From positions 1 through 64,000 of the forward strand of contig CABHOY010000053.1 of assembly GCA_902168105.1 (NCBI GenBank): a stretch of DNA of 64,000 nt, given 5' to 3'. The notes beneath the pieces are model-generated. The model made no database searches. It saw only the letters and a list, made by a program, of their open reading frames with translations, and had not been told where the DNA came from. The stretch is from an uncultured Flavihumibacter sp. Its GTDB lineage: Bacteria > Bacteroidota > Bacteroidia > Chitinophagales > Chitinophagaceae. The translations under genes and the position numbers were made by a program. Positions 46,870 to 54,307 of this stretch are shown here, one piece after another; position 1 is the stretch's first letter; each line of letters opens with the position of its first letter.

Positions 46870-47442
46870 TTAACAGGTCATACGTCTGCATATACAAGTT
46901 TGGTTTTCTGAACCATTAAACTTCAGCACGTGTTCCTGCTGGAAAACAACTGTAGGCAATGCGCCCCCCGATGTTCCGGGAAAAGTATAATTCCAGTCCT
47001 CTACACGAATGGTCTTGGATAGATTCTCGCGGGTCTTTTCGTGGGCGATTATTGTAGCACCCGCATCATGTACCCATTTATTGCCATCAGCATGGTCGAA
47101 ATGCCAGTGGGAGTTTATAAGATATTTCAAAGGCCCGGCGCTGATTTTGTTCATCTCAGTTAGAATTTTCTGCTGTGATACCGCGATACCGGCATCTACC
47201 ATCAGTTTTCCATCCGGACCCGCGAAAACTGCAATATTACCACCTGAACCTTCAAGTACATGGATATTACCACGTAAAGGCGTCACTTTTATAGGCGATT
47301 TGGCCGCTTCATTCCTGATGGTAATCACAGGACTTTCTGCTTGCGCAAGTATATGTTTTGAATCGAGAAGAAGTCCGGTCGTAATCACCCCTATATTGAG
47401 GAGAAACCGTCTTCTGGAGGCGGTGTTTTTTTCATTGCTCAT
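46870..47442 (-). pseudogene. C-terminally truncated MBL-fold hydrolase with Tat signal
   Basis: 190 readable residues; intact relatives have about 300. It has a Tat-type signal (SRRRFLLNIGVITTGLLL), then PLRGNIHVLEGSGGNIAVF and the zinc motif NSHWHFDHADG. The frame breaks off after EHVLKFNG, where the family continues with a His-containing strand and a second zinc site (HTGDTF-like); these are missing. In another frame a stretch LPFLHTGHDLL near 46830 may be a remnant of that part. The enzyme lacks half of its metal site and should be inactive. Confidence 0.65.
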
Positions 47443-47548
47443 ATCAATACTTCATTTTTAATTGTACTTTAACGTTACATGAAACAGGTACCTCGTTGCC
47501 ATGATTATCGGTAGGTGCTGTTTGAAAATGCCTGCATTAATACCTGTT

Positions 47549-47848
47549 CTATTTTTTTACCGGTGCCGCTAAAGCCCACTCCTGTCTCGTTTTGGGATGT
47601 CCATTCATACTTTCAATAATGTTTTTTTGCCGGGTAAGCGTTTCTTCCAGTGATTGTGGCCCCGCCCATTGCCGGCCGCCAATATGCCAACCATCGGGAT
47701 GAAGTTCTTCAATCAATACCCAGACAGTTTCTCTGAAAGCCTCTGAGCCTTCAAATTTTACCATCACATCAGTTAGTGCTGCAGCCAGCGCATGTTTTTC
47801 CTCACTCGAAAAAACACCTTCAACTAATTTTACATTTACAAAGGGCAT
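47549..47848 (-). CDS. 4-oxalocrotonate tautomerase-family protein
   Basis: 99 residues. After Met removal the chain begins with the catalytic proline: MPFVNVKLVEGVFSSEEKHALAAALTDVMVKFEG. The C-terminal part (VWVLIEELHPDGWHIGGRQW) is longer than classic 62-residue 4-OT. Tautomerases act on enol/keto acids in aromatic catabolism. Probably the first gene of the minus-strand group 47848-45704. Confidence 0.85.
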   Translation of the reverse strand: MPFVNVKLVEGVFSSEEKHALAAALTDVMVKFEGSEAFRETVWVLIEELHPDGWHIGGRQWAGPQSLEETLTRQKNIIESMNGHPKTRQEWALAAPVKK

Positions 47849-48028
47849 AGCATACCTCCATTTTTTTTGATAAAAGATTTTTGCTTTTGTTTTTACGTTG
47901 TAAAGGTCAAGTTTGTGTTACAAAACCATTATTCTATTTCATTCATTTTTTTTGTTAATTAAAGGCGGATCTGCCATCATCGCCGTCTTCATATGTGTTA
48001 GTTACCATCCGCAGGCTAATGGCATGAC

Positions 48029-48065
48029 AAAGCGGTAGAGCCCTCAACCAGAGCTGTACCGCTTT
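48029..48065 (-). terminator. Terminator of Gfo/Idh/MocA copy 2
   Basis: AAAGCGGTAGAGC (48029-48041) pairs with GCTGTACCGCTTT (48053-48065), one mismatch in 13. 25 bases past the stop at 48090. Confidence 0.7.
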
Positions 48066-48089
48066 ATGTGGGTAGAAATGCTTTCTCCG

Positions 48090-49190
48090 TTAATGTTCTG
48101 TGCTATAGGTTTGCCTGGTCCCTGTCGCCGCTGCGGTCTGGATAGCGGCGATCATTCTGTGGCGGATCAGGGCATCACTAAACGTTGGAGCTGCTCCCTG
48201 TTGTATAAGCTGGTAGATCTGACCTACATTGTTGGGAATGTTCGGAAGGTTCTTCCCCGGTATCAGATTGTATTCGTCCGGAATATCAAGTACCTCCATA
48301 GTTCCGTTTTTACCCGTGCTGGTTTTAACAGTAACATCAAAGACAGCAAGACTACCGCCGGGAGCCGAAATTTGTATATCTCCCTTAGTGCCATTAATTT
48401 CCCAGAAGAAATTAGTGCCAGGCAAAGTGCCACCTCTGAAATGTATGGTCGCAACAGCACCTCCCTGTAATGTACCTGTAACTGCTACCTGATCTGCTGT
48501 ACCTACAGGTACCACTTCGCCGGTTTCAACCATTTTTGAACTTTTTCGACTGATCGCGGTTGTCGCAGAAAGCTCTGTGAATTCACCGAGGACATATGCC
48601 AGTGCATCAACAGCGTTGCCAAAAGTAACATTTATCATGCCGGTACCATTTTCCGGATCAGCTGTATAATCATTGGCTTTGAGGATATACTCCCCGTAAA
48701 TGATGCCAGAACCGATCATACTGGTGGAAAGTACTTCCCCGATATTTCCCGCGTTAATAAAATCTCTGACATAACGAATAGCAGGTACGGCCCTTGACTG
48801 CAACATGATATATCCCTGTAGCGCCTTCTCTTTAGCCATGTTCGCCAGCTCTTCTGCTTCTTTCAGGGTTTTGCCTAGCGGCCATTCACTTAATACGTTC
48901 TTCCCGTCAGAGAAGGCTTCTTTAATGATATCATAATGTAATGGCACTCTAACAGATACCACTGTCAGATCTACATCCGGACTGGAAACAAGCTCTTTTA
49001 CGCTTTCATAAATGTGGGGTACGTCCACGATGTTTCTTAGTGCAGATATGTTTTCTTTTCTGCGGGTTGAAAGTGCCGTGATTTCATATCCGGACAACAC
49101 CTTAAGTGCGGGTATATGTGCCATTCCTGCCCAGCCTCGTTCTGGCGTAACACCTACTATTCCAACCCTGATATTCTTATTTGATTTCAT
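48090..49190 (-). CDS. Gal80-like Gfo/Idh/MocA oxidoreductase, copy 2
   Basis: 366 residues, the same length as the copy at 42481 and alignable throughout: VGIVGVTPERGWAGMAHIPALKVL, SEWPLGKTLKEAEELANMAKE, LQSRAVPAIRYVRDF, GSGIIYGEY, TIHFRGGTLPGTNFFWEING. It also has EWPLG in place of EKPLA. Its promoter (-7 at 49217-49224) carries the dyad of the cluster HxlR, while copy 1 lacks it. The two copies are thus likely regulated separately. Confidence 0.87.
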   Translation of the reverse strand: MKSNKNIRVGIVGVTPERGWAGMAHIPALKVLSGYEITALSTRRKENISALRNIVDVPHIYESVKELVSSPDVDLTVVSVRVPLHYDIIKEAFSDGKNVLSEWPLGKTLKEAEELANMAKEKALQGYIMLQSRAVPAIRYVRDFINAGNIGEVLSTSMIGSGIIYGEYILKANDYTADPENGTGMINVTFGNAVDALAYVLGEFTELSATTAISRKSSKMVETGEVVPVGTADQVAVTGTLQGGAVATIHFRGGTLPGTNFFWEINGTKGDIQISAPGGSLAVFDVTVKTSTGKNGTMEVLDIPDEYNLIPGKNLPNIPNNVGQIYQLIQQGAAPTFSDALIRHRMIAAIQTAAATGTRQTYSTEH

Positions 49191-49216
49191 GATTTTAGTT
49201 TCGATATTTATTGATA

Positions 49217-49224
49217 CAAAATTA
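49217..49224 (-). promoter_or_regulatory. -7 box of Gfo/Idh/MocA copy 2
   Basis: On the minus strand TAATTTTG, an exact TAnnTTTG match, 27 bases before the ATG. Confidence 0.6.
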
Positions 49225-49250
49225 CTGGATGTATCCTATGATTTATTCTT

Positions 49251-49268
49251 AGTATCACCGATGATACT
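49251..49268. promoter_or_regulatory. Second copy of the HxlR operator-like dyad
   Basis: AGTATCA-CCGA-TGATACT, perfect 7-bp arms. 16 of 18 bases match 44053-44070, and it lies 26 bases from its -7 box, against 27 at the other site. Confidence 0.6.
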
Positions 49269-49525
49269 GTCAATGGAATGATTAGTACCGGATAAGAAGA
49301 AGTAGAATATATTTCCGGGTATATGGCGGTTATGGAAAGAAAAGATTAATCAGATTGTTATGCATTGCACTGAACCTTTGAGTTCTGCAATGACATTGTA
49401 GGAAAGCTTTCTAAATCTTCCAGGGCAAATATCCAGTCATAAATACAAATCAAATAATTCTGGACGCAATCTTTAAATTAATATCCAGGCTTTGTTACAT
49501 GTTTTATTATACCTAACTTCATTGG

Positions 49526-49792
49526 ATGATAGGTTCAAAAAAACAAATCTGCTGCAGCCACATTCTTAATAAAGAACGGGATATTCTATTGGTAGTCCGG
49601 ACCGAAGAATATTTTCAGTTTCTATGTGGCGAAGCACATGATGATGAACCGGAATTAATAGACCTCAATGAAATTTTAGCCTATGATCCTTCTATTGAGC
49701 ATGTTCTTGAACTAAAAGAGAATCATCTGATTGAAAGAGAATCGATTGACGGGCTTTGGATATTAAGGTATGACATACATGCGGAAGATTAA
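49526..49792 (+). CDS. Small DUF2185-like protein
   Basis: 88 residues. The layout CSHILNKERDILLVVRTEEYFQFLCGE...LIDLNEILAYDPSIEHVLEL...LIERE resembles DUF2185 / Imm33-like proteins, several of which are contact-toxin immunity proteins. I rate the family call as moderate. It overlaps the DUF4272 gene by 23 bases. Confidence 0.55.
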   Translation: MIGSKKQICCSHILNKERDILLVVRTEEYFQFLCGEAHDDEPELIDLNEILAYDPSIEHVLELKENHLIERESIDGLWILRYDIHAED

Positions 49793-50435
49793 TCTTGTTA
49801 ATATTAAGACTGAAAGCGATAAGAGAATTGCAACAATCTGGAATGATTACGATTTCAGTTTTTTGCCGGCTCTGGATAATTCATTTCAAATAAGAAGTGA
49901 GCAGGAAATTAAAGTGAGAGCTTTTATCCTGGCAATAATAGTGCAGGTATCATTCGATATTGTAAATCCGAACGATGGCCTGGAGTTCATCTGTTCTAAT
50001 AATCTGGAAACATTCCTTACAGATAATGAAAGATGGTTTCTTGAAAATGCAGTTGAAGAGGATAAAATTAACGAAACATGGAAATCTGAATGTGTTTATA
50101 CGTTGCTATGGGCACTTTCTGTTGTTGATAACCTGGAAGATTTTTCAGATTTATGTGATCTGAATGCAAGCGAAAAAGGGTATCCTTTTTTCGATACGGA
50201 CACCGATCCGGACAAGTTTTTAAAAAAACCGGTATTCAAGGTGAGAAGTGTAGTTGAAATCATCAAAATGCTGGACATCTATTCCCGCCTGGATTATATA
50301 TGTGATTGGTGTAAAATAAATAACTTAGAATGCCCCGTTGACTCAGCGATGATCTATGAAAGAAGATATGCACTAATGTGGCTGACACAAATAGTTGATT
50401 GGGATAGTGTTGAATGTAATTCAATTTACTGTTAA
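49770..50435 (+). CDS. DUF4272-like protein
   Basis: 221 residues. It follows the DUF4272 pattern: RSEQEIKVRAFILAIIVQVSF, FLTDNERWFLENA, CVYTLLWALSVVDNLEDFSDLCDL, FKVRSVVEIIKMLDIYSRLDYICDW, YERRYALMWLTQIVDWDSVE. No known activity. The 5' end overlaps the previous gene by 23 bases, so the two are co-translated. Such pairs occur as orphan immunity genes, which is a possibility only. Confidence 0.65.
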   Translation: MTYMRKINLVNIKTESDKRIATIWNDYDFSFLPALDNSFQIRSEQEIKVRAFILAIIVQVSFDIVNPNDGLEFICSNNLETFLTDNERWFLENAVEEDKINETWKSECVYTLLWALSVVDNLEDFSDLCDLNASEKGYPFFDTDTDPDKFLKKPVFKVRSVVEIIKMLDIYSRLDYICDWCKINNLECPVDSAMIYERRYALMWLTQIVDWDSVECNSIYC

Positions 50436-50471
50436 TAGTTTGTTCAGTGGTAGTATCGTCCTTTACATAAT

Positions 50472-50615
50472 CTAAGAATGTATTTTCTCTGAGATACGGA
50501 TCACATTGAATACGACCGGCGCCTCATCGATCGTGATAAATTCTAGTTCATTTTTACTTTTTATGATATAGTTTACGCGTATTGACCTGGTAGGATATCT
50601 GTACTTAAGCGTCAA
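50472..50615 (-). pseudogene. Possible 47-codon gene remnant
   Basis: A minus-strand frame from a TTG (50615) to a TAG (50472) encodes a protein-like alternation of strands, for example ELEFITIDEAPVVFNVIRI. It has no ATG or recognised family. May be the tail of a deleted gene or chance. Confidence 0.2.
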
Positions 50616-50680
50616 GCTCTTCTACAATTATAGCATGCACGGAAAAAGCAGTAAATTTATTGTGACCAAAAGCAACTGCT

Positions 50681-52357
50681 ATGCGACCTGCCTTAGTACT
50701 GTCTGCCATTATTATTATTGCCTGCTTTTCCTGCAAGGATAAAAAAAAGGCCCCTTCCGCTTTGCTTATAAAAGATATGAACCTGAAGAGGGGCGACATA
50801 ATTACCTGTGGGCCGGCCGACCAGCAATTGGGTAGTATTGCATTTGATATTAGAGGTACAGGCCAAGTCAAAGAAGATTTCAGGTTGGGTTTAAAATTGT
50901 TGCACTCGTTTGAATATGATGAATCTGAAAAGGTATTCGCCCGTATTATCGATGCAGATCCTGCATGCGTCATGGCCTACTGGGGGATAGCCATGAGCAA
51001 CTTCCACCCGCTTTGGGAGCATCCTACGCCAACCGAATTAAAGAAGGGCGCTCAGGCTGTTGCACTCGCGCATACCATTACTAATAAAACAGAAAAGGAG
51101 GCAGATTATATCGAAGCCATTGGCGCTTTCTACGATCAATACGATAAGCTGGATCACAAAACCCGTTGCAACAATTTCGAGAAGGCAACTGAAAAGCTGT
51201 ATATGAAATACCCCGCCGATAAGGAAGCTGCTATCTTTTATGCCCTGGCACTGGATGCCGCTGCCCCCGTGACGGATAAATCTTTCACTAAACAAAAAAA
51301 AGCCGGCGGCATTTTGAACGCTTTATATCCCGACAATCCCAATCACCCGGGCATCGTACATTATATCATTCATACATATGATTATCCTGGACTTGCCGCA
51401 GATGCATTACCTGCTGCCAGGCGGTACGCTTCTATAGCTCCTTCATCGGCCCATGCCCTGCATATGCCTTCCCACATATTCACCAGGCTTGGGTTGTGGG
51501 ATGAATGCATTCGCTCTAACCAGGCTTCCGTAACTTCCGCGCAATGTTATGCGCAATCATCAGGTATAAAAGGACATTGGGATGAAGAGTTGCATGGGCT
51601 GGATTATCTCATGTATGGATACCTGCAAAAAGGCGCCAATGATTCGGCTAAAATGCAATGGGACTATTTGAAAACAATACGTGAAATTCATCCTGCAAAT
51701 TTTAAAGTTGCTTATGCATTTGCAGCTATTCCCTCGCGGTATGTGCTGGAGAATAAAATTTGGCCGGCAGCAACTGTATTACAGCTCGATAGTGCCAATA
51801 TACAATGGCAGAACTTTCCGTGGCAAAAAGCTATTTATTATTTTACCCGGCTGATGGGTGCGGTGCATACAAATAATGGGGCTGTTGCTAAAACAACACT
51901 TACGGAATTACAAAGACTGCGCGATACATTGATGGCGCAAAAGGATACATATAAAGCCGGACAGGTGGCCATCCAACTCAAAACAGCGCAAGCGTGGATG
52001 CAGCTACAACGAGGAGACAGCGAAGAAGCATTATCGTTGATGCAGGAAGCAGCCGATATGGAAGACAAAACAGAAAAGCATCCGGTAACGCCCGGAGAAG
52101 TGTTACCCGCCAGGGAATTATTGGGTGATATGCTTGTACAAATGAAGAAATGGCGCCCGGCACTGAAAGCTTACGAGGCCAGCCTGAAAACACATCCCAA
52201 TCGCTTCAATAGCCTATACGGCGCCGGACTGGCTGCAGAAAAAGCAGGTCTAACAGAAAAAGCACAAAACTACTATCGAACTTTAATTAATATCAGCGAA
52301 CCTCATTCCAACAGAGCAGAGATCGAAACAGCAAAACAATTTTTAAAAGCAGGATAA
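50681..52357 (+). CDS. Tetratricopeptide-repeat lipoprotein
   Basis: 558 residues with a lipoprotein signal (ALVLSAIIIIACFSCKD, Cys about 18). TPR-like helical pairs follow: LGLKLLHSFEYDESEKVFARIIDADPACVMAYWGIAMSNF near the start and QMKKWRPALKAYEASLKTHPNRFNSLYGAGLAAEKAGLTEKAQNYY at the end. The region with HYIIHTYDYPGLAADALPAAR and HALHMPSHIFTRLG is conserved in this Bacteroidota family. Likely periplasmic scaffold; function unknown. Confidence 0.8.
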   Translation: MRPALVLSAIIIIACFSCKDKKKAPSALLIKDMNLKRGDIITCGPADQQLGSIAFDIRGTGQVKEDFRLGLKLLHSFEYDESEKVFARIIDADPACVMAYWGIAMSNFHPLWEHPTPTELKKGAQAVALAHTITNKTEKEADYIEAIGAFYDQYDKLDHKTRCNNFEKATEKLYMKYPADKEAAIFYALALDAAAPVTDKSFTKQKKAGGILNALYPDNPNHPGIVHYIIHTYDYPGLAADALPAARRYASIAPSSAHALHMPSHIFTRLGLWDECIRSNQASVTSAQCYAQSSGIKGHWDEELHGLDYLMYGYLQKGANDSAKMQWDYLKTIREIHPANFKVAYAFAAIPSRYVLENKIWPAATVLQLDSANIQWQNFPWQKAIYYFTRLMGAVHTNNGAVAKTTLTELQRLRDTLMAQKDTYKAGQVAIQLKTAQAWMQLQRGDSEEALSLMQEAADMEDKTEKHPVTPGEVLPARELLGDMLVQMKKWRPALKAYEASLKTHPNRFNSLYGAGLAAEKAGLTEKAQNYYRTLINISEPHSNRAEIETAKQFLKAG

Positions 52358-52543
52358 AGACTATTAGTGATAAATATTATAGTTTGGAGTTTATCTTTTT
52401 GTTATCAGAAGCCATACATTCCAAATGGAACATTCGAAATCCTCTTACAACATCTCTTCAAAATATTTCATATAGCTGGTCTTTGAGTGCCAGAAAGTTC
52501 GACTATTTCCTTAATGAGTTGATGTAATTCATTGAGAAAGAAC

Positions 52544-52572
52544 AGAGCGGCGGGCCTTCAGCCTGCCGCTCT
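52544..52572. repeat. 12-bp GC-rich hairpin
   Basis: AGAGCGGCGGGC (52544-52555) pairs with GCCTGCCGCTCT (52561-52572), one G-T pair, 5-base loop. No U-tract on either side, so possibly a REP-like unit or a Rho-independent terminator remnant. Confidence 0.5.
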
Positions 52573-52623
52573 GCAAAAGGGCTGAGCGCCTACGTCAGAA
52601 GAGGTTAACATGTAAACTCAAAA

Positions 52624-52658
52624 GAAGCACAGGTCCTAACCGTTAGACCACAAGTCCA
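52624..52658 (-). other. 5' half of a tRNA-Glu gene
   Basis: On the minus strand the sequence reads as an acceptor arm (GGACTTG), the D-arm TGGTCTAACGGTTAGGACC, an anticodon-stem half TGTGC and the loop start TTCT, then stops matching. The D-arm is that of tRNA-Glu. No 3' half, T-arm or CCA region follows. A truncated tRNA of this sort commonly marks an element junction. Confidence 0.45.
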
Positions 52659-52660
52659 AT

Positions 52661-52684
52661 CGCCTACCGTGGGCGCTTTTTTCT
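52661..52684 (+). terminator. Weak terminator
   Basis: CGCCT (52662-52666) pairs with GGGCG (52672-52676), followed by TTTTTT. No gene end is close, so its role is unclear. Confidence 0.35.
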
Positions 52685-52932
52685 GTTCTGTCTGTACATT
52701 TCTACTCAGCTTTGCAATAATTATTTTATTTAGTTTTAATTTCTTAATTTCTTTTTTCATAATCGTTTTGTTTGGATGAAGAATATACTATCGTTACTAA
52801 TATAACTTATATCAGCACACAGGACAATCCCCGGAAGGGGTGAATTATTGAGGGCTAGAAAGCATTGCAAAAGGGCAGCCAGTAATGCGTGCTTGCATAT
52901 TATTATCACGAAGACTTTGTATTTTGTGGTCT

Positions 52933-53529
52933 ATGATCCGGCTATATGAAAACTTCAATCAGGGTAGGGCAAAGGTAGAGCTGTTATATGCTGACGGCGT
53001 AATGAACATGGCTTTCTGCCAGTACCACCGCTCTTCCGAGGATGCGTTCTTTATGCCTTACGCTGCACTTACCTACGTACGCGAAGGCCGGAAAGTGGTT
53101 TTCCTGAACGGTGAACGATATGATATGAAAGCTGGTGATGCGCTTTTCGTTCCGAAAAATTCCATTTTATATTCTGATATTATCGTGAAACGGGAACCTT
53201 TCGTAAGCCTGAACTTACTGCTTGGCGATGCAGATACCTTGCTCAGTCCTATGGCCTGCCACGTTGCAGACCATATGCAGCTGCAATATTACGCCAGCGA
53301 TCACAACATGAGTCTGAGCACTTTTAAACGGTGGTTCAAGAAGAACGTGGGCTGTAGTCCTGGTCAATGGATGATCGAAAAACGATTACAACAAGCAAAA
53401 TACCTTCTGCAACACAAGCGTCTATCCGTAAAGGAAGCCTGCTATAGGAGCGGGTTTGAAGATGTATCTTACTTTATCCGCAGGTATAAACAGGCCTACG
53501 GCCATACACCAGGCCAGGTAGAAATTTGA
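52933..53529 (+). CDS. AraC-family regulator (short form)
   Basis: 198 residues from the ATG at 52933; a 16-codon upstream extension is possible. A short cupin-like sensor (MKAGDALFVPKNSILYSDI) is fused to the AraC HTH pair, YASDHNMSLSTFKRWFKKNVGCSPGQWM and SVKEACYRSGFEDVSYFIRRYK. Smaller than the common 280-300 residues. Upstream of a SnoaL-like gene in the same direction. Confidence 0.85.
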   Translation: MIRLYENFNQGRAKVELLYADGVMNMAFCQYHRSSEDAFFMPYAALTYVREGRKVVFLNGERYDMKAGDALFVPKNSILYSDIIVKREPFVSLNLLLGDADTLLSPMACHVADHMQLQYYASDHNMSLSTFKRWFKKNVGCSPGQWMIEKRLQQAKYLLQHKRLSVKEACYRSGFEDVSYFIRRYKQAYGHTPGQVEI

Positions 53530-53581
53530 CCTTTTTGTCCTATTCTCTCATATTCCTACGCTGTACTTTTATAAAAAAAAT

Positions 53582-53938
53582 ATGATCTCACGCGAACAAG
53601 CCCTGCAATTTGCGGACGAATGGGTAGCCGCATGGAACGCGCACGACCTTGATGCGGTACTCGGACATTATACAGAGGATTTTGAAATGAGCAGTCCCTT
53701 TATACTACAAATGGGCATCAGCCCGGATGGCCGCCTGAAAGGAAAGGAAAACGTGCGGAATTATTGGGAGAAGGCGCTGGTGAAATATCCCGATCTTCAT
53801 TTCCAGCTGCATGAAGTTTTATCATGCATGAATACTGTGATTATTTATTACACGAGTGTTAATGGAAAGAAAGCGGCGGAATTTTTTGTGTTCGACGAGG
53901 ATGGGAACATATTCATGGCGATGGGTCATTACAATTAG
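53582..53938 (+). CDS. SnoaL-like NTF2-family protein
   Basis: 118 residues: ALQFADEWVAAWNAHDLDAVLGHYTEDFEMSSPF, RLKGKENVRNYWEKAL, VIIYYTSVNGKKAAEFFVFDEDGNI. A stand-alone NTF2-like domain, probably a small-molecule-binding or isomerase-type protein. 52 bases after the AraC gene; possibly its target. Terminator at 53981. Confidence 0.85.
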   Translation: MISREQALQFADEWVAAWNAHDLDAVLGHYTEDFEMSSPFILQMGISPDGRLKGKENVRNYWEKALVKYPDLHFQLHEVLSCMNTVIIYYTSVNGKKAAEFFVFDEDGNIFMAMGHYN

Positions 53939-54307
53939 AAGGATCGCGGTAGAGGTATGGAAAACGTATTTAAATAGAAGATCCGCTGTTAGGGCGGATT
54001 TTTTTATTAGTGCTGCCCTGTAGCAGTGGATACTCGAACCCAATGTATAAACCCGGTTCTTTTTTATGGTCTGCTTATTCACCACCAGGTTACTCAACTG
54101 GCCGGTGCTGCCCTGTACCTGCCGCACGTCCGAATTTTTCCATTAAAATGTCACCGTATTTATGTGTGTTGCACGTCCGATTTCATACTTGTTTTAGTTG
54201 GAGGGATCACTCCGGAAATTATCCAGTCGTGCATGACCAGGTGCGTAATTAAAATTCCACAATTTAAAATTTCACCCATGAAAACTTCACTAATGAAAAA
54301 TCGGATT
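53939..54307. other. Intergenic region before the GH76 gene
   Basis: 369 bases. After the terminator at 53981 I see no gene. An open frame leads in-frame into GH76, but it has no signal or domain and is rejected as part of the protein. Confidence 0.5.
53981..54006 (+). terminator. Terminator of the AraC/SnoaL pair
   Basis: ATCCGC (53981-53986) pairs with GCGGAT (53994-53999), then TTTTTTT. Confidence 0.75.

Larger units (their letters stand above)
49191..49525. other. Intergenic region with promoter and operator of copy 2
   Basis: 335 bases. Apart from the -7 box (49217-49224) and the dyad (49251-49268) there is no gene or other structure. Confidence 0.55.
52358..52932. other. Long intergenic region with a hairpin and tRNA fragment
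   Basis: 575 bases without a gene. It contains a long hairpin (52544-52572), a piece of a tRNA-Glu gene (52624-52658) and a weak terminator (52662-52682). The rest is AT-rich with no recognisable structure. Confidence 0.6.

Noticed and set aside
47009..47461. A 150-codon frame antisense to the MBL gene
   Set aside because: Overlaps the recognisable Tat signal and zinc motif on the other strand.
52624..52690. A complete tRNA gene
   Set aside because: No 3' half, T-arm or closing acceptor strand can be found.
54026..54307. In-frame 5' extension of the GH76 gene
   Set aside because: It would place 94 residues without a signal peptide before a clear lipoprotein signal.
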